From positions 310,001 to 374,000 of the forward strand of contig JALUTQ010000004.1 in assembly GCA_032718865.1 (NCBI GenBank): a DNA stretch of 64,000 nucleotides, given 5' to 3'. The notes under the pieces were generated by a model. The model was not told the DNA's origin and did no database searches. It was given only the letters and a program-made list of their open reading frames with translations. The position numbers and the translations under genes were made by a program. This DNA is from Tilletia caries (Eukaryota > Basidiomycota > Exobasidiomycetes > Tilletiales > Tilletiaceae). This document shows, one piece after another, positions 35,802-47,067 of the stretch. The first letter of the stretch is position 1. Each line of letters begins with the position of its first letter.

Positions 35802-37097
35802 ATGGGACAAGGCCATGAAATGGACGACGAGCCGGAAGGACGAGCACTGGTGTGCTACATAATGTACCATGAATGATTCCACGGAGATGCCGCAACACCA
35901 AGCATAATGCATACATGCATCGCACCAATTCAGGCTGCATCGAAGGCCGTCCTCTAGGCGGAGCACCGATACGCACGCGCTTTCGGGCGTGGTTTATGCT
36001 GGTTCCTCCGGTCCTTCACCCAGACCAGCGTGAAGCGTCCATCCTGATTCCTGGCTGTGTCATTTGTGATGAAAAAGCCTTCTGGAAAGCGATTTTGCCG
36101 CCACCGCCCTGTCGAAATATATTTGCAGGAGAAGTCCAGCCGCACGCCACACGCCGCGCGCCGCGCATAGCCGGAGATGAGCGTCAAAGACGCGGAAGTG
36201 TTTTTTTTTGGGGATCCGCAGACCTGGCAGACTCCAGTGCATGATGGGTGACCCCGCTTCAGCGCAAGTCACCGTAGATCGAAGTTACAAGTAACAGAGA
36301 CGGCCTCGTGAGCGGTCTTGTGACGATCGTGTCGTGAAATGAGATACCCTTCCTCGACAAGACGGAAGAGGAAGATGGGAAGATGGAAGAAGGACACCAC
36401 GATCGGTACGTCTTCCATCTGCGCAGACAGCAGGTTCAGGATCGTTCACCAGACAAGCTGTCCTTGCTCTACGTTTCCTTTTTCTTTTCCCACCACTCCC
36501 TCCCTTTGTTCTGCAGAAGCAGAGGTTAGTCAGGGGGTTTTTTTGAGTACACTATAAAGCCAGCCTCGGGCAGTCTGTTTTTCCCACCCTTTCCTCCCCT
36601 ACGCGCTCTCAGAGCTACAGACAGAAAGGGCAAAGGGACAGACTGACAGGAGGGCCAGACCCTAGCGTCTGGGTCTTACAGACATGTGCATCGCTGATGC
36701 ACTGAAACGGATAGACGCTCCGCTGCTGTACCATCAGAACAATCCAGTGAACGAGGCAGCGAGATGGCCAAGATGAGACCCCGCACGGAGACCCTTCATG
36801 TCGGCGATTTCCAATTCTCAGGGACGAGCTGCATGCTGGAAAAGGAAGCCGAAAAACAACGTTTGGGTTGTGCATGTCAATTACGCGGGAATGCACACAG
36901 CACGAGAGCAGTGTCGGCGGCTGTCATCGCCAAAAGTCCAGACATATTTTCGGCGGTGTATGGGGTACAAGAGAGCAAGAGAGTGTGGCTGGAGTATGTA
37001 TTTGAATTCTGCGGCTTGCTCACCGGGCGCTCGTTCACCTTGGCTTCCCATCCGATCGCTTTTTGCGCTGCTGTGGATGGATGGACGTGTGTATGTA
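35802..37097. other. Intergenic, no gene seen
   Basis: Nothing convincing on either strand. A T-run lies at 36203-36212. 36310-36560 looks like a CT-rich leader without a following gene. It ends at the left inverted repeat that opens the transposon/pseudogene block. Confidence 0.4.
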
Positions 37098-37213
37098 CCA
37101 TGACCTGTGGCATCCCCTCCGCCTGGCCATTTAGACTAGACGCCACCAGCTAAAATATAAGCCCTAGAGGCAAATGTTGAGGCAAGTGTAACGAACGCCC
37201 CCAACATTTTTGA
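37098..37213 (+). repeat. Left arm of a 24.5-kb-spaced inverted repeat
   Basis: The core 37130-37183 (starts TTTAGACTAGACGCCA, contains AAAATATAAGCCCTAGAGGC) matches the reverse complement of 61563-61616 at 50 of 54 positions. Weaker similarity continues on both sides, to about 37098 (GTACCA) and 37213 (CAACATT). No matching target duplication was found outside. Either terminal repeats of a giant element or two copies of a small repeat in opposite orientation. Confidence 0.75.
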
Positions 37214-37581
37214 GCCACAACCTGTGTCACCTTCTCCAACTTGATCGCCTGATCGCTCCTGACTCTTAACTTCCCCCATTGCCCTATCATCGTATCCAAG
37301 GCTGTCGCGACGCTATTCGGCCTGACGGCGTGGCAGGATCGCAATGCGTCTCCCTCCATAGTCAGCATTAAGAGACAGCATGAGATTCAGTTTGAATTCG
37401 CGGCGCGGGCGCTTCAGCATGGGGACTTGGGACCGCTCCTACCACCCAACCGCTCTCCTTCGGACTTCGTCCCTCAGCAGTTCATCCCCCACCAATATCG
37501 TTCGAATTCGTTAATTTATTGCTGTGCTTTCCTGGTACTGTTTCCTTTTCCTGTCCGTCGTTGTCGTCGTGCCTCGCTGTA

Positions 37582-40500
37582 CTATGTGCTGGATACGTTC
37601 GCCCTCGCACCATCCAACAGCCCTCGCAATACACCTTCCATCGATCCCCCTTCTAGCGGCTCGGGCTCCTCATCGGAAGGATCCCCGTCCTTCTCCTTAT
37701 CACTCTCGTCACTAGAAGAAGAAGAGGATGAAGAGGATGAAGAGGACGAAGAGGACGAGGACGAAGAAGGCGATGCCGCCCTCTGCTTCCCATTTGACGT
37801 CCCTGCTTCGCCGAGGCCGGATGGCCGTCGTGCCCGAGCCGCTTGAGCCATTCGAAGCCGTGCCAGCTCAGTAGCAGGAGGTGGCTCCTTATCGTAGCGT
37901 ACCGTGAAGTCTTCCTCAGACGAGTCGTCGCTGTTGACCACAATCCGACGTCGGCGGCGAGGCCCTGAGCGACGGGTTGGTCGACGTTCGTTTTGTGGGT
38001 CCGAGTCTTCCGAAAACTCGCCGCCATTCGAACCGTCCTTGTCGGCCACGTCCCTCCTCATCGCTTTTGAACGTACCGTTACCGTCTCCCTACGCTTGCG
38101 CTTCGAGACCTTACGCGTTGCAGCTCCTGTCGCAGTAGAACCTGCGTCCGTCGCCGCATGAGAAGCCGCAGAAGATTCAGCCGGTGCACCCTCAACCGCC
38201 GTCGGAGCTCCAGCCGTCGTCCCCTCGATCTCCAACTCCACTTCCTTCCCAGCAGCGTCGATCCGTTTGAGTGCGAGGAAAGAGGGGTCCTGCACGAGTC
38301 GCGCCAGCAGCAGTTTAGCCTGGTCCCTGTCCCAGTCTTTGTAGTGTTTCAGGTCTCCTGAAATTACGGTGAGGGTGTTTGTCGCGACGCCCGGTTGATG
38401 CTTGCTGTCCTTCGATAGCATCCTATCTGCTGTCTCCGGCCACCCTGCGACCGCAAAGCCCATCTTCTCGACGAACCCAAACAGCTGGCGATACATGGCC
38501 ACGCGTCCTCCGTCTGTCCTCCTCGTCCACTTTGTCCACGCTTCTTGCTTGGCAGGGGTATCCTCGAACTCGTCAGTGTGCGCGGCCAGAGCCGCATCTG
38601 AGGAAGGGGGTTTCAAACGTCTATCGTCAGTACCCAGCAGTCGGTCGGTCTTGATCAGGTCCCCTGAAAACTCACGTAGTACTTTGACCACCGCCGGCCC
38701 CAGTAAGTCGCAGACCTGTTTCCAGTTGTGATCCGTCCGCTCCATTATATCGAAGTCGGCCTCGATTCGAACTGGAGTTGGCTTGGGCTTCGGTTTCTCC
38801 TTCTGTGCGTCATGTGGTTTTTCTTGCAGCGGGTGGAGGCTTGACTACGGAGGCATGCCAGAACGTCGAAGCCAACTTGTCCAGATCCGGCCGGCCGTTA
38901 ACCCGTCTCAGCGCCTTTTTGAACCTTTCGAGACCATGGGATCGACCAACATATACGCACTTCACTTGATGATGATGGGACGCGATGAAAGACACCATCG
39001 AGATCCCCCACAGATCTTCCGCTTCCGTGGTCTGTAGGGAGTTGCTAAGAATTATGAGCGCGATCTTCACGACTGAGTCAGATTGTCAGAAGCACTCACC
39101 ACTCGCAGGACCCGCTTTTGAAGTCGGCTTACGGCGGCTTTTGTCTTGTCCTTGCTCATGCCTTTGGCGTTCTCGCAGTTCCACGCCTTCACCTTCTCCA
39201 TCACTTCGACCATTTCATCGTCCCTGAGACTGTCCCAGTAACATGCGATTGTACGATTGTGCTCGTTTACATCCTCTCCAGCTGGGTTAAAAAAACCTGC
39301 GTGTGAGCATACAGCACAACGGCCAGCTTTGGACCATCCAGATGTCTACTCACGTTCGCGAGGAACCAAACCGGTCTTGGACGCCCAGGACTGGAATTGA
39401 TTGTAATCGCTCATCGTCTTCACCGAGAAACAACCATTGCCCTCGATGATAGTGTCCCTGATTTGAATCAAGGACATGTTGAACGTGTCTTGGATCCAGG
39501 TCGCCACCTGGCTGTTGTAGTCCCGCAAGGCTCGGCATGCAGCGAGACCCTCTTGAGAAGGCGTTACCCGTGCCTGAAATTGCGGTCGGCCACCATCATC
39601 ATTTGGAGATGCGCCCGTTCCAGCGCCTGCGTTCGTGTTGGATGCAGGTCCCGCTGCGGCACGAGCCATGGGGAAACGCGGGGGGGGAGGAGGGCCTCGT
39701 ATGACCGTTGTCGGTGCAGCTGCATTCGCTTGGGAATTGGCGCCTGCGGCCGAAGTTGCGGTTGTAGTCGAATGCGAGGCCAAGCCTTGCGTCGTCCCCG
39801 CTGTTGAAATAACACCCGAACGTCCGCCTGTGGTACCCACACGGCGCGGTGCACCGGTGTTGGCGTGGGAGCTTTGGATCGCACCGCGCCTCGCGCCGGT
39901 TGCTCGAGAAGGTGGTACATCTGACCCATTCAGAGCTCTAGCCAGAGCAGCGTTGGCAGACTCTCCTGGGTGAGTCGCGTTGGCCAGCGCCCCTGCGCGC
40001 ACATTCAGGTCCAGGTCCATCCCACCCCTGTGATTCGGTCTGGGTTGTTGATCCCGCGAGAGAGACTCCGCCAGGGCCCGTCCAGCGGCTGTCGAGTGAT
40101 TAGTGGACTGTCGTAGGTGATCGTAGAAATCTGGCCGGTCTTGTTGCTGCGAATGGTGCCCCTGTTGGGAATGGCCCTGTTGATGACGTTGCTGGTCTTG
40201 CTGGTGATTGCCAAATTGAGACCCTGAAAGGCTCTGGTGAAGAAGTTGTTGGCCTAGAAGAAGTTGTTGGCCTAGATGGTTGCCAGATTGAAACGGATCC
40301 TGCCGAAGAAGACCCTGCTGATGGCCGGATTGGTCTTGGAGACCCGGTTGGTGAAGTCGCTGCTGATGATGGTGTTGAAATTGGCGGTGCTGGTCCTGCT
40401 GATGGCCGATACCGTCTCGGGAGTCCTGTTGGCCGCGCTGGCCATGATTGGGCAGTTGTTGGTCCTGCTGATGTCCCTGTTGGCCCTGTGAGTGCTGGGA

Positions 40501-40810
40501 TTGGACCTGCTGGCCTCGTTGACCCTGCTGGAGAAACTGTTGGCCCTGCTGGTGCCCGGGGAGAAGACCTTGAGGGGCAAGCTGAGGGAATCGAAAAGTC
40601 TGGCGGTCAGGTTAAAGCAGACGGGGACGGGGTATGGCCCAGGCTCATGGTACTTACACCTTGGTTGTGCTGTGTAGAGCCTGACACCGGCTCAAGAGAG
40701 AGCAGCGAGTTGCGGTCGCCTGGTCCTTGCTGGGAGTAGTTGAGGTTGCCTGGCCCGTTGAACGAAAAGAACCCATTTCCGTTTGTCCCGGTCCCGTCGG
40801 CGAAGGCCAT
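37582..40810 (-). CDS. Unrecognised 967-aa Gln-rich protein with basic and poly-Ser/acidic C-terminus
   Basis: Six exons (40658-40810, 39354-40581, 39100-39296, 38849-39031, 38676-38802, 37582-38597) close in phase. The fourth intron is only 46 bp with an unusual GTAGTC donor, so that junction is the weakest. Residues about 50-250 are Gln/His/Gly-rich (QQGQQ, HQQDQ). An Ala/Thr-rich linker follows. About 390-620 looks like folded protein (YNSQVATWIQDTFNMSLIQI, ACYWDSLRDDEMVEVMEKVK, SFIASHHHQVKCVYVG). The C-terminus has nuclear-type basic clusters (RKVSKRKRRE, GPRRRRRIVV), a run of about 20 Ser and an acidic end. No family recognised. Gln-rich, basic and acidic segments suggest a nuclear regulator or a transposon accessory protein. 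It is the first gene inside the inverted-repeat block. Confidence 0.65.
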
Positions 40811-41438
40811 CTTGTGCGGGGGGGCGATCAAGGGGAATATGAGATGAGGCGGATGGTGGGGAGAATAATAGCAGGAGGGAGGCGCGATGAGGCAGCGCGT
40901 AGCGCGCTGCTCGTAGACGCGTAGACATCGTCGAGAATTTCCAGAATCTTGTAGGTTCTCCAAAAATGGTTTTCCTGTCCATCACCCCTCACTGTGCCAT
41001 CTCCTCCCTGGCCATCCCATCGCACATGACGGGCCACAACATCGCCAACGCTGGACAAACGACGGGAGCGATCCCGGACCTCTTCGTTCGTCCCCTCAGG
41101 CTTTGTACGCACGACCGTGGCAGGACTTGATCTCTCAGTCCACTCTCTACAGTCTCACGCTCGCGGGTGCGCTTCCGACGTCCCCTCACACTGACACGCG
41201 AACGAAGCAACGGAGCTGGAATCGTGTTGCGCTTCCTGGGACTTCACCCATCTCAAGCTACTCGGCTCTCGGATGTGAGTATTCCCAGCTGTAGGCCATC
41301 ATGCTTGCTCTAGGCAAGAAGTACTGATATCTCCTACAACATCCACCACGTCGCTGCCCATTTACCCCTCAGTTGCCGTAGTCTCCCTTCATCAGTCAAG
41401 GAGGGTGGCCGACTGGCCGTTGTTCCCCGGCGTCGTCC

Positions 41439-41967
41439 ATGGTGTCATTCGCTTCGGAAACGATCTCGGCCGCTTCGTTTCCAGCCTCGGCTCAGTCTCA
41501 GGGCCGCGGAACGAGCTCCAGAAGGACACCATCGCCGACGATGAGGACGACGGACGGGGACGATGATGACGTTGGCGACGATCAAGACTTCGACGACTGG
41601 GTAGACGACGCCGATGAGGGAGGTGAAGGTGGAGCGTCCTCTGCAGTCCATGCCGACCCAGATGCAGCATCGATGCGAGGCCCCAAGACGCCCATCCACG
41701 CCCTCTTCCCCGATGACCCAGGCCAGTCCCTCAAGCGCTCTCCCGACCAGCAGCCGCGCTTCAGCACGCCAAGGAGAACGGCTGCGACTTCCGCGCGCTC
41801 ATGCGCAGCAAGTGTGAGTCTCTTTCCCTCTCTTGCGTGTCGAAGAAGGCAAGCTAATGCAAGCTAATTGCGAACTTTATATGCGTTCTCAGCACTGGAC
41901 GCGCTCCAAGTCATCGGTCTGCTCGATCGTCTGAGGAGAGCTGCCTCGATCTTTCGCCCGAGTAGAT
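41439..41967 (+). pseudogene. PRMT3-type arginine methyltransferase, N-terminal fragment
   Basis: Two pieces resemble the N-terminus of fungal PRMT3: DFDDWVDDADE with ALFPDD, then in another frame ALQHAKENGCDFRALMRSK, followed after a GTGAGT intron by LDALQVIGLLDRLRRA. In the family this is the acidic W-x-D/E motif and zinc-finger region before the catalytic domain. Here the frame shifts near 41735-41750, and after about 42020 no SAM-binding or catalytic part follows. A dead, truncated copy. PRMT3 normally methylates ribosomal protein uS5; no activity is possible here. Confidence 0.65.
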
Positions 41968-42499
41968 CCACGCCCTCTCTGGCTCAATTGCCCGATCTCC
42001 CCGCCGGACTGATGATCACCTAACGTCGCACCCACCCAGTCATCGCCAAGCTCTTCCTTTCAGCGCCTCCAGGCTCCAGCTCCCTCGACGCGACGCGTAT
42101 CGCGCTGATGCGGATTGGGTACACGGTGGGTATTCAGTGGGTACAATGTGGGTACTGCGCCATTCCGTTGCGTACTCCAGGGACGCGGTGGGTTGCGGTG
42201 GGTCCATGATGGGTACACGGTGAGTACAACGCTGCTTCACCGCCTGTCAGGGCAAGCGCCGTCGGGGCGAGGACAAGGTGAGTGTAAAGGTGTAAAAGCC
42301 TCTTCACTTCCTGTGGTTCAGCTGATCTCTTCTCTTCTCTTTTTCTCCATCCCCTTCACCCTTCACGCTTCTCACAGACATCCTGTCTTTGTTCATCCAT
42401 CCATCCCACACCATTCAATCCTCACCCAGCTTCCAACCCACGCGCTTGCGCGAGCACGACTGGACTAGGCAGGGACTTTACGCTTCAGTGGCCCGGATA

Positions 42500-42732
42500 G
42501 GCCATGTCCCTCCAGCACCTCCGCCGAGCACGAGGCGAACAACCCCAGCACCAACAGCTTTGCACTCGGCTTCTGATCGGCGCTGATGGACACAACTCGC
42601 CCGTCCGACAGTACGCCAGCATTCGGACTTTCGGTCACGATTACAACCAGCGTGGGCTGGTGGGTACGCTCCGCTGTCGACCTGGCACCGTCGGCCATAC
42701 CGCACATCAGCGCTTCTTGCCCAGCGGGCCCA
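42500..42732 (+). pseudogene. COQ6-type ubiquinone monooxygenase, internal fragment
   Basis: The plus frame contains TRLLIGADGHNSPVRQYA, FGHDYNQRGLVGTL and HQRFLPSGPIAFLP: the FAD-binding GAD motif region and following strands of COQ6 (hydroxylation in ubiquinone synthesis). Neither the N-terminal GxGxxG nor the C-terminal half is present. The fragment ends at a GTGAGT donor and the following DNA does not continue the protein. It is about 20% of a normal COQ6. It lies on the same strand and 0.5 kb downstream of the PRMT3 fragment. Confidence 0.7.
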
Positions 42733-42734
42733 TC

Positions 42735-43692
42735 GCTTTCCTTCCCGTGAGTCTTTCTCACCCGGCACCTGCTCTCGTCTTCCTCAACGAGGTCATCCGG
42801 CTCCGTCCTTCTTGCTCAGGAGGCCAGCTTGCCCCGAGTACGACCCCCGCTTCACCGCCGTCAAGGTTGACGGTGTCATCCAATACGGTCAAGGTCCAGG
42901 TCAAGGTTCTCTGCATCACATTGCCCGGGGTGGCCAGCAATGACAACCATGGCGAGGACGACAGTCTGTTTGGGGGTGGATCTGATAGCGGTATCGCCCG
43001 TAACCAGACTCTCCCCATTACTAACTGGAACGGGGAAGGGACAGGGGTCGCAGGAGGGGTTAACGATGGGGATTTCAGTCAGGACACAGATGACGATGAC
43101 CGGCCCCTACAGGGTCGGAGGGCTACCACAGCCAACAGGACCAACAGGGTTCGGTCCCGGCGAGGCGCACGAACAGAGACCTCGGACGACTCCTCCACAG
43201 AAGGTCCAGCCACGCGACCCCTCTCTCGTCTCCCAGCCCCTGGAACTGGTCCCCGACCCCAACCTCGTCCGGTGGTTCGTGGAGCGCATGCCTCAGGCAA
43301 CGGCTCTTCTGGGGACTGATGTTGGTGAGGGTTGGATTTAGCTTCGTCTGGAGATTGACGCTGACCCTTGAAATCGGCTATCCCCAGGACCCCGCGCTGG
43401 CTTCCTCCTTCCCAGTATGGGACTCGTTCACAGCTCCGGCCCCCCGAACTTCACGTGCGTACGCAACAAGGTACGCATCCCCCATGCTCATGCTTCTAGT
43501 GTTGATGGGGCGTACTAACCACCCATTGTTTCTCTACCTTATCACAGACTCCTGTCGCCCCAGCCGCCTTAGTCATCAGCTGCCGTAGTCATCCCTCATG
43601 ACCACGGCGTGTGTTGTGCATGTTATCACCTCTCGTGAATGTTACAATGATGTGTGCATTATGATGCGTGACTATATGACTATGAAACGTCA
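42735..43692. other. Shuffled coding-like DNA, unassigned
   Basis: Short plus-strand stretches read like protein in changing frames: PEYDPRFTAVKVDGVIQYG near 42837-42893, then an acidic/Ser frame to 43319 (DSLFGGGSDSG, DTDDDDRPLQ). No family recognised and no coherent gene. Probably further gene fragments. Just upstream, 42110-42230 repeats GTGGGTA and GGGTACA several times. Confidence 0.35.
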
Positions 43693-44978
43693 TCAAGGGC
43701 GGGAAATCACGTTGCGCTTTGGTGTTTTCCTCCATGGCTTCCTCTCGACCCTGTTAGACTTAGTCCAAGGCAAAAGGTCTTGGGCTCTGGGCTTCAACCG
43801 CGACGGACAATGATACAGATGCGTAACAAGGTTGCCTGTTTGGCCTTTTGGATAGATGAAGGGCTCGCCACAGCAGCGGCACGTCCATACGTGGCGCAAA
43901 GGAGAGTCATCTGAGCGAGCCGTGAGGTCGAAGTAGTTCAGGGCGGGAACGCTTCGCACTCTCTTCAGGGCCAGGGCAGTCCACGTATCGCCATCTAGTT
44001 GCCTTTGTAAAGCGCGGCGACGGGCTTCCAGGACGTCATCGTCGTATGGTCCAATATGACAGGGTGGTCGAGCGGGTAGGCTGACAGCGGGAGACCCAGC
44101 GACGGCGAATGGGTTCCGGCTACGAGGTTGAGGCAGCGTCGGAGGGGTTGTGCTCTGAGAAGATGGTAGAGGGAAGCCCGGGGAAGTCGATCCTAAACCC
44201 TTGGGTTTGACGACGGGGCCTGACGACAGGTGTAGGGCACCTCTGTGCCAGCGCACCGTTCCGGATTGGGACGCCGTCCGACCGAGCGTTGTCGAAGAGT
44301 CCTCTTGTCCGTCGACACCATAGAAGCCGTGGTCGTCCTCAGATGATTCCTCCCCGTCCGAGTCGCTCAGTCTAGAACTGTCCGTGGAGTCGTCGACGTC
44401 GTTGTCGTGAGCGGTAGGGGGCGACTGCTTTCGAGGAAAGGTGCCATTGTTACGCTGCAGCAATGGGAGATCACATGCAATGCGTGATCCATCTGATGAG
44501 CGAGGCCAAGGGAACATAACAGTAAACATACCTGTGAGACGCCAACCTTAGGAGCTTGGAGTGGTAAAGTGGCCAAGAGCTTGACGTGATTGTCGGGAGT
44601 GGCATTGTCCGCGAATGCTTCGAAGGCGCTCTTGACGGCAGAGTGATCGCAATGGGGCTTCAGCGAGAGGAAAGAGGGAGGAAGAGTTAGTACAGACCAG
44701 GACGAAGTTCTCTTAGCCGTACTCACTACATCTATGAATCGGAAGCGCGTTATCGGCACGTCGTCAAAGGACAGCCTCTCTCGGTTGTTGTTGTGCTTGT
44801 AGAAAAAGGCGGACCATAGGGCGCACTGCTTTGGCGGCAGGGCACGGTAGTAGAGGAGGTGTTCCACGCACCCATACCCACCCTCGGAGATGTCGGACCC
44901 CGAAATCGCCGTGTAGAATTGTCCGAACCAGTCGAAAAGCTGTCTCTCGACGTCGTAACGGAGTTGTGGCGGGGCCAT
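43693..44978 (-). CDS. Unrecognised protein with C-terminal CRCC...HLY zinc-finger-like motif (partner A)
   Basis: Exons 44727-44978, 44532-44657, 43693-44454 close in phase to 379 aa. The N-terminus (residues 1-125) looks folded and helical: LRYDVERQLFDWFGQFYTA, VEHLLYYRALPPKQCALWS, SAFEAFADNATPDNHVKLL. The middle is acidic and Ser-rich (SDSDGEESSEDD). Near the C-terminus WTCRCCGEPF, then NLVTHLYHC gives Cys-x2-Cys...His-x3-Cys, a BED-like zinc-binding pattern. It is followed by a basic tail (RVERKPWRKTPKRN). It is divergent from partner B (start 45293), with 314 bp between starts. Both proteins share an upstream RRAL block and the finger, so they are paralogues. Likely DNA-binding; transposon-encoded or a regulator is undecided. 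Confidence 0.68.
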
Positions 44979-45292
44979 GGAGCAGGGGAGACGGGAGGCC
45001 GTGAGAGTGATTGTACGCGACAGGACAGAGGTTGTGGACTATGGTAGCAAGTAGTAGGGTTATGTGTGGACGCGTCGTGAGAGATCGCGACGCGTCGCGT
45101 CCGGACGGTCGCGACGCTCGGATAACATCTTTCCCATCCCACAACCCCTTCTGTTCTCACACTGCAATCGCTCGCTCTTTTCTTACGTGCCTGGCTCCAT
45201 CCGTACCACGTCAACAGGCTTGCGCACCTCCCAAATCTTCCTTGCCCGGCTATCCTCGAAAACATCGCTGTCCCTCGCCGCTCGCAGCAGGC
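44979..45292. promoter_or_regulatory. Shared divergent promoter of the paired zinc-finger genes
   Basis: 314 bp separate the two start codons. The middle holds repeated CGCGACG motifs (CGTCGTGAGAGATCGCGACGCGTCGCG near 45070-45096, a partial palindrome), possible binding sites for the encoded finger proteins. Inference. Confidence 0.4.
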
Positions 45293-46658
45293 ATGGCCAC
45301 GGAAAGGGACATGGAACTGGATCCACTGTCCTCTCCGCTGTTCCCACCACACCCTGATCACGCCCTCCTGGAATTTGTGAGTTGCGCACTTGCGCCGCCC
45401 ACCCTGTCAGGCTTACCGCTGCTAACACGTTCCATCCAGCCGTTCTCCCAACCACCTAGTCAGATAGCCACTGCAAGAATCCGGAGCCAGCTTCAAACGG
45501 GTCCCCTACAGTCTTCCTCGTCCCGCGCCTCGGTATTGGAACCTCCCGCGCCCTTCGCGGCCCAGACAGCCTACATGCCTTCGCAACAGTCCCGTCCCCT
45601 CGCGTACGAAGATGACGACCAACCGCTTCCAGATGCCGTCTGGACCCAGCCCCAAGTCAGTATCCCCCCCTTGTCTCCGCCCCCATTGCTTCACATCAGT
45701 CACCGAGCCGAGCTGATCATAACCCAACCCGCGCTCCACGCAGACCACATCGTACACCGCTGTCTCCCTTTCCGGCTCGGAGGACCCCTCGGCGAACAGA
45801 GTCGCCAGCGACGCTGGTATCGTTCCGCAACCCTATACGATTCCAGCCAACCACGACCCTGCAGACCGCACGGAATCCAACACCGCCACCACACATCCGA
45901 GTCCGTCCTCGCTGCGACGAGACGATGTGCTCAGTTCCGCGGCAGCGCTTGTCAGCCTCGCCCAGCTTCCGTCCACCAGCCTCGCTCAGTCACCCACCCG
46001 GCCCTTCTCCCCGGCTCCCCGCTCCACCGAGCCTCATTATTGGGTGTACAGGCGGGCGCTCACCAACACCCCCGCCCATTTCTACCTAGGCCCTCTCGAA
46101 CCCTCTCGGGTACTGGACCTACTCTCCTCCCCCGAGCTCAGCAAGCACGCCAGACTGGGCCTCACCAGCACCGGAGGAGGCTACCTCAAGTACTTCCACT
46201 TTCTCGGCCATTCCACCATACCCACCCTCCGTCAACGACCGAAGAAACCAACAAACTCGGCAACGACAACAACTGGCGAAGCATCAACGCCGACCGCAAC
46301 CATTTCAGCGCAACCATCAGCACCGGCAGCGATAACCGCGATAGAGGAGCGGGAGTGGTGGCAGTGCCGGTGCTGTCATGGCGACTTCCACGTTCCTCCT
46401 AACCACGTCACCAATCTAGGTGCCCACCTTTATGGCACCTCCAAATCACGCGGTTGTTTGGAGCTCCGGGAGGCGAACCCAGCCGAGCCGGTTCTGCCCC
46501 CCGCGCGGGATGTTCAGGGCAAGATTATTCGCATTCGCCCGGATACTCCTACACCCGCCGCTCGCGCCCTCCGAGGCCCACGAAAGAAAAAAGACGCCGT
46601 CGCCTCTTCTGTGCGTTTCACCTCTTCTACGTTGCACCTCGGGCAGCCAGTACGCTAA
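45293..46658 (+). CDS. Unrecognised protein with C-terminal CRCC...HLY zinc-finger-like motif (partner B)
   Basis: Exons 45293-45376, 45440-45655, 45744-46658 close in phase to 404 aa. The N-terminal 200 residues are Pro/Ser/Gln-rich and probably disordered. A folded part follows (YWVYRRALTNTPAHFYLGPL, RVLDLLSSPELSKHARLGL, GYLKYFHFL), then WWQCRCCHGDF and NLGAHLYGT with a distant Cys, then a basic tail (RGPRKKKDA). Compared with partner A the RRAL helix, the spacing to the finger and the W-x-CRCC...N-L-x-x-H-L-Y pattern are shared; the N-termini are not. The donor after exon 2 is GTCAGT. Intact, no frameshift. Expected nuclear DNA binding; no known family recognised. Confidence 0.66.
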
Positions 46659-47067
46659 CGTTCATTCATCACTTGACACAGGTCTAAATCACCGCCATCT
46701 CCCTCTACATCAGGCAATCCAACTGGGCACCCCTCCAGCAGAAAGGTAGCGGTTAACCCTCTCCTCCTTCGAAGCTGTCCAGCGTCGCGGCCGTCTTCAG
46801 CGCCTACTACCGGCTTTCATTCCGTTGTTGTCGGTCAGCCACCAATCGTTCTGCTACATAGCAATAAAGCCCTGGCAGCATGAACATGATTACTGGACCA
46901 CAGCAAGTGAATGGATTCCTATCATGCACGCCGGTCCATGTAAGCGGTGTGGCGCTGGGAGATGGAAAGAATTTATACGTTGTATTTTCGCGATATAGAC
47001 AGATGGTCCGTAAGGGTAGACATCCGGCTGGATAAGTGCCAACAGGCAGGTCGAAGGAGTTGGATGG
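46659..47067. other. 3' region between convergent genes, no gene seen
   Basis: Lies between the ends of partner B and the GPALPP gene. CT-rich at 46700-46830. No coding sequence supported. Confidence 0.4.

Noticed and set aside
43693..46658. Divergent gene pair as a homeodomain mating-type (HD1/HD2) locus
   Set aside because: No homeodomain motif in either protein; the shared feature is a Cys/His finger.
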